Positions 1 to 7,904 are shown, numbered from the stretch's first letter. The stretch: DNA of 20,855 nucleotides from Opitutia bacterium (GCA_025363025.1 JANYEO010000258.1:1-20855), one strand, 5' to 3'. Made by a program: numbers and translations. Notes: generated from the sequence alone by a model not told the origin.

Positions 1-687
1 TTCCGAGAACAAGGCCTTTTCTTGTATCAAGACTCCGTCAGTGGCCTTCACATTCAGCTTCCCCTCGTAAGCTCCGGCACACAAAATACGTCAGACTCGC
101 TTGCCTTCCCCCATGCTCCAGGTATTTTCGATTGGCCCGTCGGCAAGTACATGCCCATCTTAATGCCAGAGCTCACCTTTGGCGAGCATGTCATCATCCC
201 CTCATTTTATGGGATCCGTTGCACGACACAGCTTGGGCTAAAAAACGCCCTCTCCTTCCGTTACGAGCAACCAGAGCTCATTACCAAAGACGAAAAAATC
301 GTCCCCGGGCTCGGCAGCTGCAAAGTGTCTTGGACTTTTCAAGGCGATAAAATCACCAGCGAATTCATCTTTACGGTCAAAAACCAAATTCAGCTCGATT
401 CCTTCCGGTACATGATGGCCCTTTCCGTCCCTCATAGCCAATATCGGATAGGCACCACTTTTGCATTAGGTGACGAAAGCTTACGCGCCATGGTAGAAAA
501 GGACGACTTCCAAGCCGTCTGGCAAGACACCCACGTCGTTTCAGACGACACTGCCTACCGCACCTATTACGGCAAAATCCATTATATCCAGACCTTGATG
601 CGGGATCATCCCCTCGTCATGCGCCCCGGGCAGCAATACCGCCTTACCGTCTCCTTTCAGCCGGATTTAACGCTAGCAGACGCTTAG
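1..687 (+). CDS. C-terminal part of an unrecognised beta-rich protein (5' end outside window)
   Basis: The frame is open from the first base to a TAG at 685-687, so this is the last 228 codons of a longer gene; the TTG at 22 is not needed as a start. The translation is rich in alternating hydrophobic and aromatic residues (for example DWPVGKYMPILMPEL and FEF-like strands), with no membrane segment and no motif I can assign. It reads like a beta-sandwich, such as the C-terminal domain of a carbohydrate-active or heparinase-like enzyme, but that is only an impression. The stop codon TAG overlaps the left end (AGAC) of repeat R1. The next gene is convergent. Confidence 0.7.
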   Translation, partial: FREQGLFLYQDSVSGLHIQLPLVSSGTQNTSDSLAFPHAPGIFDWPVGKYMPILMPELTFGEHVIIPSFYGIRCTTQLGLKNALSFRYEQPELITKDEKIVPGLGSCKVSWTFQGDKITSEFIFTVKNQIQLDSFRYMMALSVPHSQYRIGTTFALGDESLRAMVEKDDFQAVWQDTHVVSDDTAYRTYYGKIHYIQTLMRDHPLVMRPGQQYRLTVSFQPDLTLADA

Positions 688-808
688 ACAGCATGCAGAA
701 TGCTTTGATTTTGAGGAGTTTGTAGGGCGAAGCGACGAGTGCACATGCGCTACTCGAAGAGCGAAAACCGACCAAAAACTCAAAAGAAATGCATTATCCA
801 GCGGTCTC
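686..808 (+). repeat. R1, type A palindromic element, forward
   Basis: Carries the type A landmarks: AGAATGCTTTGATTTT near the left end, a CGAGT...ACTCG inner stem, CCGACCAAAAACTC near the right end, and a GCGGTCTC terminus. Its first bases form part of the upstream TAG stop codon. Its right end is fused directly to R2. It is the only intact type A copy not placed upstream of a co-oriented gene. Confidence 0.85.
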
Positions 809-921
809 AGAATGCTTTAATTTTCAGATGATTACGAGCGAGACGCGCGGAGCGTACGTTTTAGTACGTGAGCACGACGAACGCAGTAAAGGCTGAAAAG
901 CATGCATTCCGCAACCGTCTC
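809..921 (+). repeat. R2, type B palindromic element, forward, fused to R1
   Basis: Interior differs from type A: ATTACGAGCGAGACG, an inner stem CGTAC...GTACG, then ACGAACGCAGTAA. It ends in CAACCGTCTC, whose reverse reads GAGACGGTTG. The left terminus is missing; the sequence goes straight from R1's GGTCTC into AGAATGC. R2's right arm pairs better with the left arm of R1 than with its own left side, with G:U-type differences on the minus strand. The last base lies inside the stop codon of the convergent phosphatase gene. Confidence 0.8.
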
Positions 922-1546
922 AGGGCCGCTTATTCCATACTTGTACTTGCCACGGTCCGGCCTCTTGCGCTTCAAAGATGCCATACGCCCCCGTCGCCAA
1001 TTTCAGTCCATAGGCTTCACTCAAAGATGTAAGCCCCCCTACTAAAGCCGCAGCAAACCGGGCAACTCCATTACTTGTTACAACCAGCACGTCTTGCCCT
1101 GCATAATCCTTGAGCGCCCTTTGCCCCAAAGCTCCCCACATATCAAGGAGACTATCTGCGTCCACCTGCCAACCATTTGGAATAATCGCCTGCTCTTCCC
1201 AATCAGTTAACGCTGCTTTGCCTAAACGTGCTTCTACGGCCGATTCAACTTGGTTTTCATCAGGACCATAATCTAATTCTCTTAAAGCATCTTCTATTTC
1301 AATAGCCGCTCCAAAGCCCCCACTACACTGGATCCAGGCCGCTGTCTCCCTCGTCCGCTTCAAAGGGCCTGCAAAAATTACCCGTGGGCTAACTCCAATA
1401 GCCTTTAAATAAAGTCCCAGTGCCTGCGCCTGCGCTACTCCAGACGGCACAAGGGGCAAATCCGTACGCCCGCCCACGCGACGAGGCGCCTCCCCTGGCA
1501 AGAAAGTATTGCCATGACGTACAATAATTAACCGGGTTGGGTTCAT
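920..1546 (-). CDS. Histidine-phosphatase (phosphoglycerate mutase-like) family protein
   Basis: 208 residues with the RHG signature at residues 10-12 (IIVRHGNT), where His11 would be the phospho-acceptor. The GPLKRTRETA segment at 60-69 and Glu90 in LRELDYG match the second arginine and acid of the branch that includes GpmB, CobC and alpha-ribazole phosphatases. The segment that normally holds the second catalytic histidine reads VVTSNGVAR (155-163), so Ser158 sits where His is expected. The substrate cannot be told from sequence. The start is an ATG only 6 bp after the kdsB stop, so the two are probably co-transcribed. The TGA stop overlaps the end of repeat R2. Confidence 0.88.
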   Translation of the reverse strand: MNPTRLIIVRHGNTFLPGEAPRRVGGRTDLPLVPSGVAQAQALGLYLKAIGVSPRVIFAGPLKRTRETAAWIQCSGGFGAAIEIEDALRELDYGPDENQVESAVEARLGKAALTDWEEQAIIPNGWQVDADSLLDMWGALGQRALKDYAGQDVLVVTSNGVARFAAALVGGLTSLSEAYGLKLATGAYGIFEAQEAGPWQVQVWNKRP

Positions 1547-1552
1547 CTTCGC

Positions 1553-2551
1553 TTATTTAAGCTTTGCGTTGGCTCCCTTTTTTGTAAAAACCGTGCTTTC
1601 TGCTGCAGCTTCAACGGCTTTCTTTAAGACCCTCTTAATTGCTGCTTTCTCAGGACGGCTCTCTTCCTTTAAAGCCGCCACAAGCTCTACCTTCTTTTTT
1701 GTTTTGGCAATAGGCTTACTGCCCCTTTTTTTAGGCTCTGCTAAAACGATATTCGGCCGAGCCGCTCTTTCTAAAAAAGCCGTGGCCCGTCGCAAATCTT
1801 CAGGCGTATCAATCCCCATTTCATCCCCCGTACCGCTCACCTCAATCACATACAGCGGATGCCCACGTTCCAAAATACGTAGCTGCTCCAAGCCTTCAAT
1901 CTGCTCATAACGCCCTTCTGGCCAATTAACAAAAGCCTCCAAAAATTTCCACCGATACCCATAAAGACCAATATGACGGTAAACCGGCGAAAAAGGCTCT
2001 TTCCGATTTTCATTGCGAATAGCCGGGATGATCGTTTTAGAAAACCATAAAGCCCTCCCACGCGCATCCATCGTAACTGTCGTCCCGCTAAAAGGCGTTA
2101 CCTCTTTCCCCATTCGAAAGCGATCTAAAGCTTCCCAGTTTAAGCGTACAGCCGGTGTAACTGCTTCAAGACTGCTATCCATTTGAAAAGCAATAATCAA
2201 AGCCTCTAAATAACTAGGCGAAGTTAAAGGCGCATCCCCTTGGAAGTTAATCACCACCTCTGGTCGATCTTTCGGAGCCAAGCTTTTAAGGGCTTCATAC
2301 ACTCGGTCAGTCCCCGTCAAGCAATTCGCAGGGGTCATCGCCGCACTCACTCCTAGGTGAAGCGCATGCTCAAAAATCCGCTTATCATCGGTTGCCACCA
2401 ATACGCCTGTCCCTGGGCAATTCTCTGCCGCTTCAAGCGCTATTTCAACTACTCGTTCAAGCATCGTCTTCCCCGCTATAGAAGCAAGGGGCTTTCCAGG
2501 GAAGCGCGTAGAGCCGTAACGCGCGGGGATCACAATCATGGCTTTTTTCAT
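1553..2551 (-). CDS. kdsB: 3-deoxy-manno-octulosonate cytidylyltransferase (CMP-Kdo synthetase)
   Basis: Activates Kdo with CTP to give CMP-Kdo for the inner core of lipopolysaccharide, in the cytoplasm. The N-terminus has the nucleotidyltransferase signature IPARYGSTRFPGKPL (residues 8-22), followed by VATDDKRI, the LTGTDRV segment, VINFQGDAPL with the metal-binding Asp, HIGLYGYR, and the C-terminal IEGLEQLRILERG and GIDTPEDLRRA motifs. The family is usually about 250 residues; this one is 332. Roughly the last 75 residues form a Lys/Ala-rich, probably helical or disordered tail (KTKKK, KRVLKKAVEAA). The ATG at 2551 has no Shine-Dalgarno sequence. Repeat R3 lies about 70 bp upstream, co-oriented. 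Confidence 0.95.
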   Translation of the reverse strand: MKKAMIVIPARYGSTRFPGKPLASIAGKTMLERVVEIALEAAENCPGTGVLVATDDKRIFEHALHLGVSAAMTPANCLTGTDRVYEALKSLAPKDRPEVVINFQGDAPLTSPSYLEALIIAFQMDSSLEAVTPAVRLNWEALDRFRMGKEVTPFSGTTVTMDARGRALWFSKTIIPAIRNENRKEPFSPVYRHIGLYGYRWKFLEAFVNWPEGRYEQIEGLEQLRILERGHPLYVIEVSGTGDEMGIDTPEDLRRATAFLERAARPNIVLAEPKKRGSKPIAKTKKKVELVAALKEESRPEKAAIKRVLKKAVEAAAESTVFTKKGANAKLK

Positions 2552-2622
2552 AAAATATCAGATTTTGCGAACTTAAGTCCCCCCAGCCTGAGCTTTTACG
2601 CTCCCTCCTTCAATGCTATTCT

Positions 2623-2713
2623 GAGACCGCCATTAGAATGCCTTTCTTTCGAGTTTTTGGTCGGTTGTCGTTCCTCGAGTGCCTCAAAATTAAGATACTC
2701 TAACAACGGTCTC
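2623..2713 (-). repeat. R3, type A palindromic element, reverse, internally deleted
   Basis: The reverse complement carries the type A left arm, the CTCGAG hinge, CAACCGACCAAAAACTCGA, and ends in GGTCTC. About 35 bp of the middle present in R9 or R12 is missing. The two ends read GAGACCGCCATTAGA and GAGACCGTTGTTAGA; the three differences are C/T or A/G, which allow G:U pairs in a minus-strand transcript. It lies upstream of kdsB in the direction of transcription, inside the 345-bp gap between kdsB and hemW. The outer flank at 2714-2742 is shared with R8 and R12. Confidence 0.85.
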
Positions 2714-2779
2714 TTTATAATCTAGAAAGTTAAAAAAACACAGAAGATTTTAACTTCTTAATCTCAGCAGCTTATTTAA

Positions 2780-2903
2780 AGACTGATTGCAGAATGCTTT
2801 GATTTTGAAGCGATTTCAAGTGGAAGCGCGCGGAGCGTACGTTTTAGTACGTGAGCACGGTGATACTTGAAAGCATTCAAAAACATGCATTCTACATCAG
2901 TCT
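2780..2903 (+). repeat. R4, type B palindromic element, forward
   Basis: Outer arms read AGACTGATTGCAGAATGC and, from the other end, AGACTGATGTAGAATGC (one indel, one C/T difference). A nested perfect stem TTTCAAGT...ACTTGAAA lies within, then CGTAC...GTACG at the tip. The right end runs into hemW: the last codons and TGA stop of hemW (2897-2905) are written in the terminal AGACTGA. The flanking stretch 2714-2779 is A/T-rich, with a 9-bp inverted repeat AAGTTAAAA/TTTTAACTT at 2727-2756. Confidence 0.85.
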
Positions 2904-4081
2904 TGGTCAAAGTATTCTAAAAGCCGGAGCCCTATCCCATCTGCCACCAACCGGCCCGCATCCGTCAGCTTTATAGAACTTCCCTCAAATACTAAAAGTC
3001 CTTCACTGGCTAAATTATTAAAGAAATCGTCTAAAGCCGGCATACCCGTAACCATAGGAAAACGCTGTCCAAGCCCAGCTAAATCAACGCCTGCATTCAA
3101 TCGTAAGCCAAAAATTAGCGCATCGGCCGCTACCCCTTCCACCGATAACGCATGCCTATCCCCATGCGCTAACTTCCCCGAGGCCAATCCCCCAAGCCAC
3201 GTATCGATAGAAGGCACATTATGATACCTCCACCCCTCATATTGAGAAGCTGCAGAAGGCCCTACCCCTACCCACTCCGCCATGCGCCATGTATCAACAT
3301 TATGCTGGCATGCATATCCTGGGCGTGCAAAGTTAGATACTTCATATTGCTCATAACCCGCGGCTCTCAATATTTCCCACGTTTTTAAATAAAACTCCGC
3401 CTCTTCATCCGCACTGCGTTTACGTGTTTCACCCCGCATCAGCTTAGCATACAATGCGGTATCCTCTTCAAAAGTCAGACAATACGTAGAAATATGCTCC
3501 GGGTTTAAAGCCAAGGCCTGCTCTAAATCCTCCCTCCAGTCCTCAAAACTCTGCCCCGGCAAAGCAAACATTAAGTCCAGGTTAATATTCTTAAAACCCG
3601 CCTCCCTTGCCCATGCATAAGCTTGGTAAACTTGAGCTGGCCCATGCCGGCGTCCCAAAGCCTCAAGGAGAGATGCTTTAAACGTCTGCACCCCCATGGA
3701 GATACGGCTCACCCCCAGCTGCTTAAGGGCCTTTAGTTTATCGGGCTTAATAACAGAAGGGGCTACCTCCACCGTCCACTCCTGCGTTGGGCCCTTCGTC
3801 ACCTTTAACATCGCTTCCCCTAGCCGTAGCAAATCTTCTGCCGGTAATAACCCGGGGGTCCCCCCTCCCCAAAACACTGTCGAAACAGGCCGTTCAAACT
3901 TCAATAAAGCAAGCTCCGCCTCCATCCCCGCCAAATAACGCTCCAACGATTCTCTAAGAGGCCGTTCTTGATAAAACGCACAAAAAGAACAAGCCGTCGC
4001 ACAAAAAGGCACATGCATATAGAGCCCCAAAGGTACCCCCTGAAACACCTCCGCCACAGCCCATGATTGTTCATCTGTCAT
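2897..4081 (-). CDS. hemW: Radical SAM heme chaperone HemW (coproporphyrinogen III oxidase-like)
   Basis: HemW binds heme and a 4Fe-4S cluster and delivers heme to membrane targets. The cluster motif CX3CX2C is present as Cys27, Cys31 and Cys34 (HVPFCATACSFCAF). It is followed by the SAM-binding GGGTP at 72-76, the RISMGVQTF strand at 126-134, and HNVDTW, which corresponds to the HNxxYW region of HemW. The length, 394 residues, is usual. The lack of a second CX2C supports HemW rather than the oxygen-independent oxidase HemN. The ATG at 4081 has no visible ribosome-binding site. The stop codon is inside repeat R4, so the C-terminal YFDQD and its stop are partly repeat-encoded. Confidence 0.93.
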   Translation of the reverse strand: MTDEQSWAVAEVFQGVPLGLYMHVPFCATACSFCAFYQERPLRESLERYLAGMEAELALLKFERPVSTVFWGGGTPGLLPAEDLLRLGEAMLKVTKGPTQEWTVEVAPSVIKPDKLKALKQLGVSRISMGVQTFKASLLEALGRRHGPAQVYQAYAWAREAGFKNINLDLMFALPGQSFEDWREDLEQALALNPEHISTYCLTFEEDTALYAKLMRGETRKRSADEEAEFYLKTWEILRAAGYEQYEVSNFARPGYACQHNVDTWRMAEWVGVGPSAASQYEGWRYHNVPSIDTWLGGLASGKLAHGDRHALSVEGVAADALIFGLRLNAGVDLAGLGQRFPMVTGMPALDDFFNNLASEGLLVFEGSSIKLTDAGRLVADGIGLRLLEYFDQD

Positions 4082-4149
4082 GAATAAACCAGTTTTATGA
4101 AAAAAAGCTTATACCCTGGCGATCTTAATCATCCAAAAAACCGATACCC

Positions 4150-4155
4150 TATAAT
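4150..4155 (+). promoter_or_regulatory. Possible -10 box (TATAAT) upstream of the small lipoprotein gene
   Basis: A perfect TATAAT lies in the 131-bp divergent gap between hemW and the lipoprotein gene. No convincing TTGACA is seen 16-18 bp upstream, so this rests on one hexamer. A start site about 7 bp downstream would give a leader of about 50 nt to the ATG at 4213. Confidence 0.3.
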
Positions 4156-4212
4156 CGCCTCATGCTTGCAAACTACCTTATAGCTCACTATCCTGTATGC
4201 TTTCCCCTATTT

Positions 4213-4491
4213 ATGAAAGCCTTCCCCCTCCTTGTCGCCATTACATTCCTACCCCTTCTAACCAGCTGCCAAAGCAGCTCCGATGTAAAAGTTAATACAG
4301 ATCTGCACGATAATTATAGCCCAGGCTACTACGGTCCTACCTATGGGAATCCTTATTACGAGCCTTATGCCCCCCCCGTTGTCATTAAAAGCGACTCCTG
4401 CACCATTGACCATGATACCAACTATCATCAAAATAACGAACCCCATTATAATAACAACGACGCTTATTCTGGTCATGGTGGTCATCGCTGA
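4213..4491 (+). CDS. Small lipoprotein rich in Tyr, His, Asn and Pro
   Basis: From the ATG at 4213 the protein is 92 residues. It begins with a signal peptide ending in a lipobox, LLTSC, with the lipidated Cys at residue 19. The mature part is low-complexity, rich in Y, P, N, H and G (YYGPTYGNPYYEPY, then NYHQNN and SGHGGHR), with no recognisable domain. The frame is also open from an ATG at 4162, but that start would put 17 extra residues before the signal peptide, so 4213 is preferred. There is no Shine-Dalgarno sequence. The His/Tyr-rich tail could bind metal or the cell wall, but nothing shows this directly. Confidence 0.75.
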   Translation: MKAFPLLVAITFLPLLTSCQSSSDVKVNTDLHDNYSPGYYGPTYGNPYYEPYAPPVVIKSDSCTIDHDTNYHQNNEPHYNNNDAYSGHGGHR

Positions 4492-4496
4492 TAAAC

Positions 4497-4600
4497 AGGT
4501 ATTGAAGAAATTTAGAGGACACAGCGCATGCGTTTTCTAACGCACAGGGGGAATGTCAACCGGCCAAAAACTCATAAATCAGTCATCCTACAACGGTCTC
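4497..4600 (+). repeat. R5, decayed type A palindromic element, forward
   Basis: The right part is well kept: AATGTCAACCGGCCAAAAAC, CTCATAAA and the terminus CAACGGTCTC. The middle (GAAATTTAGAGGACACAGCG) still aligns with GAATTTGTAGGACGGAGTG of intact copies. The left arm is largely lost, starting a few bases after the stop of the small lipoprotein gene. The element is co-oriented with, and 57 bp upstream of, the next lipoprotein start. Confidence 0.7.
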
Positions 4601-4657
4601 ACCTTGCAGAAGCTCAAAACAATCATTAAGTGTCTTGGCCTCCTTATATTTATTACT

Positions 4658-5653
4658 ATGCAATTACGGCATTTATTCGCAGGTCTAGCACTAGGCCTCT
4701 CCTCCCTTCTCCTCTCCGGTTGCGATCTTACGCTCTCCAACCTTACGGCACAAAAAATGCCGCAAAACCCTTCAGGGCTCTACACCATCGCCGTCGATGC
4801 AGAGATCAAAGACCCTGCCATTGACGAAAAAAATCTACGGCTAGATATCGTAATCGATGGGCAAACCCATCGGATGGAAAAAAGCACGCTTTATCCCCGT
4901 ATCTTTGAATACGACTATCGCATGCCCAAAGAGCGGAATGAAGCCAAGTACTACGTCATCGCTACTTACGATGTCGAACGCAATGGCACCATTCGCCCTC
5001 ACTCAAAAACGAGCGATCTTTACACCATTGCCCTGACGAATCGTTATGTCATTTCACTAGAAACCTCACGAGGCCCTGTCGGGGCCACTATCGGCGCTGT
5101 AGGCCGCGGCTTTACAAAGTTTGACCGCGTTTCCTTTAACGATACCGAAGCGGAAACCTTCTACCACTCCGCCAATGCTCTCAGCTTCCGCGTCCCCGTG
5201 TTGCCTGCAAGCCACACCTACAATGTCATCCTCAAAACAGGCAATGGAGAGCTTTCTATGGGCACCTTCAGGATAGACCCCGCTTCCATTCACGCTCAAC
5301 CTACACGGCTACTCATGAACTCGGGTGAACGTTCCTTAATCGTTTTTTCGATCAGGAGTGAAGCTCCTATGAGCGGTATTCCCCTGGACATCACGACTGA
5401 TATCCCTGATGGCGTCATCATGCCAGAGGCCACCCTTCCCGGTGGTGCTCGCAGCATCAGCGTCCCACTAGAAGGCGGACGGCCCGGACATGGCACCCTT
5501 TTCATCAATGCCCCTGGCTTTACAGAACTCCAAGTCCCGGTAGATGTATTAGGCGATACGGATAACTACAGCAACTCCAGCTCAGCCCCTTTAAGTGATA
5601 ATCATCAAGAACTTATCACTCCTAATATACCCTGGCAGCCCTTAAACGACTAA
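4658..5653 (+). CDS. Lipoprotein with an IPT/TIG-like beta domain, function unknown
   Basis: From ATG 4658 the protein has 331 residues. The signal peptide MQLRHLFAGLALGLSS is followed by the lipobox LLSGC, with Cys22 as the lipidated residue. The frame is open back to 4553, but those 35 codons are read partly from repeat R5 and would place the signal peptide internally, so 4658 is chosen. The mature protein is beta-rich throughout. The middle (GATIGAVGRGFTKFDRVSFND onward) resembles an IPT/TIG immunoglobulin-like fold, and a later segment looks like a second beta domain. No catalytic motif is seen. It probably sits on the inner face of the outer membrane. Confidence 0.8.
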   Translation: MQLRHLFAGLALGLSSLLLSGCDLTLSNLTAQKMPQNPSGLYTIAVDAEIKDPAIDEKNLRLDIVIDGQTHRMEKSTLYPRIFEYDYRMPKERNEAKYYVIATYDVERNGTIRPHSKTSDLYTIALTNRYVISLETSRGPVGATIGAVGRGFTKFDRVSFNDTEAETFYHSANALSFRVPVLPASHTYNVILKTGNGELSMGTFRIDPASIHAQPTRLLMNSGERSLIVFSIRSEAPMSGIPLDITTDIPDGVIMPEATLPGGARSISVPLEGGRPGHGTLFINAPGFTELQVPVDVLGDTDNYSNSSSAPLSDNHQELITPNIPWQPLND

Positions 5654-5666
5654 GCCATCGTTCTGG

Positions 5667-5716
5667 ATAACAAGGAGAGGCCGCATTTATTATTAAATGC
5701 GACCTCTCCTTGTTAT
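5667..5716. terminator. Long inverted repeat between convergent genes, probable bidirectional terminator
   Basis: Two 23-bp arms with one mismatch flank a 4-base loop (TTAT at 5690-5693). The outer arm is ATAACAAGGAGAGG and the inner arm CGCATTTA. It fills the 67-bp gap between two convergent stop codons. No run of T follows either arm, so it may act as a transcript-end stabiliser or a factor-assisted terminator. It is unrelated in sequence to the R elements. Confidence 0.75.
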
Positions 5717-5720
5717 AACC

Positions 5721-7025
5721 CTACTGCAGTTCACTTGAGACAACAACCTTAGGACTTTTGATATACGTAGCCTCCATAAAATAACGATGCATTTGGTCTG
5801 CTTCAATAATAAATAAGCCCGACCCCTTCCCCATCCCTTCAAGCTTAACGCCTAACGCTTTCCCCTCTGAAATCTCTGGCTGATCTCCCGAAAGTGGAGG
5901 CGTATCCGCTCCATACGGGTTATAAATAACAAAGGCCATCTTTCCTTTATAGGTAGCTTCTCCCAAGACGGCATATTGATGGCCCGGCATTAGGCCCTTA
6001 AAAACAGCGCCCATAGCCCCTTTAACGCCAATTGAAGAACCAAGGGTAATACTTGCTCCTTCCTTCAATAGCTCAACTAATTGACTACCAAAATCACTCG
6101 AGCCCAGGTTTGGCAACACACTCACCTCTCCCATTGTCGGATCTTTAATAAAAGGCAGCAACCCATCTATCCCAGAACGACGGTCTATTTCCCCTGTTTC
6201 TTGTTTCCCTGAAAAAAAATGTTCTTTTTGATTATCCTTACCCATCAAAAGCGTCGCATGAAAAGCTTTCTCCATTATCCCCACCCAGGGGGCACCCGTA
6301 GAGTAAGCATCATGCCCACTATCATCTAACAGCCGGGTTTTATCAACGGTTACAGCCTCCCCACTAGGAAAGCGAACCGTAACTGTCGGCGTTTTCCCTT
6401 CGGTAGCCGCATCTTCTTTAATCATTCCCTGCAGGCGCTCGCAACCTCCTGGTTGGGCCATCATTGCAGCTAATGCCGAAAGAAAATAACAATTATGCCG
6501 GCCATGCCCTTGTTGAATATCCGCCAAACTAATCCCATCCGCAGGAAATAATGCCCCTTTTATAGGCACATAATGAGCCTTCTTAAACCCAAGCGCGTCA
6601 GCTAATATACTATCGCCCTTGTAATCAGTATCCTTTGCATCGGCTAAATTGTCTACCTTCACCACCACAGCCTGCTTTTCCGTTCCACGTGTTTGAGGGA
6701 AAAGCACTTTCATTAAATCCCCCTTCACCGTAAAAGTCTTAGCCCCTCTTATCCATGCATTAATAGCCTCAATAATATGAGATAAACGGGCCTTCGTAAA
6801 CCAACGATTCCCCTTACTTACTTCACGTTTCATCAATGGTTTGAAAGAAGCCTTTTCAAGTGGAAAAGGCTGTTCGCTCTTTAAGTTAACACTCCCCGGC
6901 TCTTCACTCAGACTCACGTCTTCAAACCCTAACAAATCTTCATCAACGGCTTCAGCAAGATCATTTACCGGAAGGTTCACTGCCTGAGAGGGGTTCTTAC
7001 CAGAAGGAGAGATAGGTCGGTCCAT
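5721..7025 (-). CDS. Calpain-like (peptidase family C2) cysteine protease
   Basis: 434 residues from the ATG at 7025; a TTG 21 bp upstream at 7046 would add 7. Three separated blocks match the calpain catalytic core. QQGHGRHNCYFLSALAAM (about 171-188) corresponds to the QGxxGDCWLLAA block, with Cys179 as nucleophile. LMPGHQYAVLGE (345-356) holds His349, and FVIYNPYGA (365-373) holds Asn369. APWVGIMEKAF (245-255) matches the calpain WVPLLEKAYAK block. The first 130 or so residues are polar, acidic and Pro/Ser-rich with no signal peptide or membrane span, then the protease domain runs to the end. Known bacterial members are scattered and include secreted or surface proteins; a role against host proteins is possible but inferred. 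The gene stands alone. Confidence 0.8.
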   Translation of the reverse strand: MDRPISPSGKNPSQAVNLPVNDLAEAVDEDLLGFEDVSLSEEPGSVNLKSEQPFPLEKASFKPLMKREVSKGNRWFTKARLSHIIEAINAWIRGAKTFTVKGDLMKVLFPQTRGTEKQAVVVKVDNLADAKDTDYKGDSILADALGFKKAHYVPIKGALFPADGISLADIQQGHGRHNCYFLSALAAMMAQPGGCERLQGMIKEDAATEGKTPTVTVRFPSGEAVTVDKTRLLDDSGHDAYSTGAPWVGIMEKAFHATLLMGKDNQKEHFFSGKQETGEIDRRSGIDGLLPFIKDPTMGEVSVLPNLGSSDFGSQLVELLKEGASITLGSSIGVKGAMGAVFKGLMPGHQYAVLGEATYKGKMAFVIYNPYGADTPPLSGDQPEISEGKALGVKLEGMGKGSGLFIIEADQMHRYFMEATYIKSPKVVVSSELQ

Positions 7026-7146
7026 AGGTCTTAAATTAAAAATCAAGGGTATGTTTAAATCCTATTGAATATAGAACATGCCTGCAAAATTAAAATAACA
7101 GGCCCTTGCTCAAAGAACCCACGGCATAATAGCTTTTTAAAATAAA

Positions 7147-7268
7147 AGACCGATTTCAGAATGCTTTGATTTTGAAGAATTTGTATGACGGAGCGACAGA
7201 TGTACATATAGTACTTGAGGAGCGACAACCGACCAAAAACTCAAAAGCAATTCAGTCTGAAGCGGTCT
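7147..7268 (+). repeat. R6, type A palindromic element, forward
   Basis: A full-length type A copy. The ends read AGACCGATTTCAGAATGC and, from the other side, AGACCGCTTCAGACTGAAT, keeping the paired TTCAGA block despite small indels. The inner stem is weak here. It lies in the 290-bp divergent gap between the protease gene and the HIT gene, co-oriented with the HIT gene and ending 48 bp before its start. The rest of the gap (7026-7146) is A/T-rich with nothing else I can identify. Confidence 0.88.
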
Positions 7269-7316
7269 TCTCAAAGATTGCCTAAAACAACATTTTCTCT
7301 ATCATTAGCATTCATT

Positions 7317-7829
7317 ATGGAATTTTTACACGCTTACTGGCGCTTAGACTATATCGAAGCCCAAAAAACTTCAAATGAGACCAGCAATCCTTTTTTAGAA
7401 ATCCCCAACGCCGCCAACGATCAGGATGTGTATATTCTCTACAGGGGTCCTCATAGCTATTTGGTGCTCAATATCTACCCCTATAATGCGGGGCACTTAC
7501 TCGCCGTCCCCTACCGCGCTATCCAAAATTTAGCTGACTTAACCGCAGAAGAACGTATGGACCTCTTGGATACCGTCATCAAAGCCCAGTCCATCCTTAC
7601 AACCGCGATGAAGCCTGAAGGCTTCAATATTGGCCTAAACTTAGGACAAGCAGGAGGCGCAGGCATTCCCCAACACCTCCATATCCACATCGTCCCCCGC
7701 TGGAATGGGGATACCAATTTTATGCCCGTTATAGGGAAGACAAAAACTCTCCCTCAAGCCTTAAGCCATTTATGGGAACGTCTCCGCCCCATCGCAGACG
7801 CTCTCATAAACCCATCCCCCTCCCCCTAA
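7317..7829 (+). CDS. HIT-family nucleotide hydrolase/phosphorylase (Ap4A phosphorylase-like)
   Basis: 170 residues from the ATG at 7317. The histidine triad HLHIHIV is at 120-126, with His120, His122 and His124, the middle or last being the nucleophile by family rule. The upstream block YPYNAGHLLAVPYRAI (55-70) matches the PYNxGHLMVVPYRH block of the diadenosine-polyphosphate-cleaving branch, rather than the HINT branch. The frame is open upstream to 7215, but those codons come from repeat R6 and a short leader and look non-coding. The gene is 75 bp before the 7TM-HD gene on the same strand. Its exact substrate is not determinable here. Confidence 0.9.
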   Translation: MEFLHAYWRLDYIEAQKTSNETSNPFLEIPNAANDQDVYILYRGPHSYLVLNIYPYNAGHLLAVPYRAIQNLADLTAEERMDLLDTVIKAQSILTTAMKPEGFNIGLNLGQAGGAGIPQHLHIHIVPRWNGDTNFMPVIGKTKTLPQALSHLWERLRPIADALINPSPSP

Positions 7830-7904
7830 AACTCTCTTTCTCGCAAGCAGTCTATTTTCTCGCCGGAGCTCATCAAATTGTTGTAAACTGCTCTTTTATT
7901 CAAT

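Noticed and set aside
686..921. CRISPR-like repeat array
   Set aside because: The repeated units are dispersed singly between genes, are about 125 bp long, are palindromic and have no regular spacers; no cas genes.
2357..2725. 122-codon open frame on the plus strand
   Set aside because: It runs antisense to kdsB and then into repeat R3; kdsB has clear family motifs on the other strand.
2727..2756. 9-bp inverted repeat as terminator of hemW
   Set aside because: All A/T apart from one G:C pair and with a 12-base loop; too weak to call.
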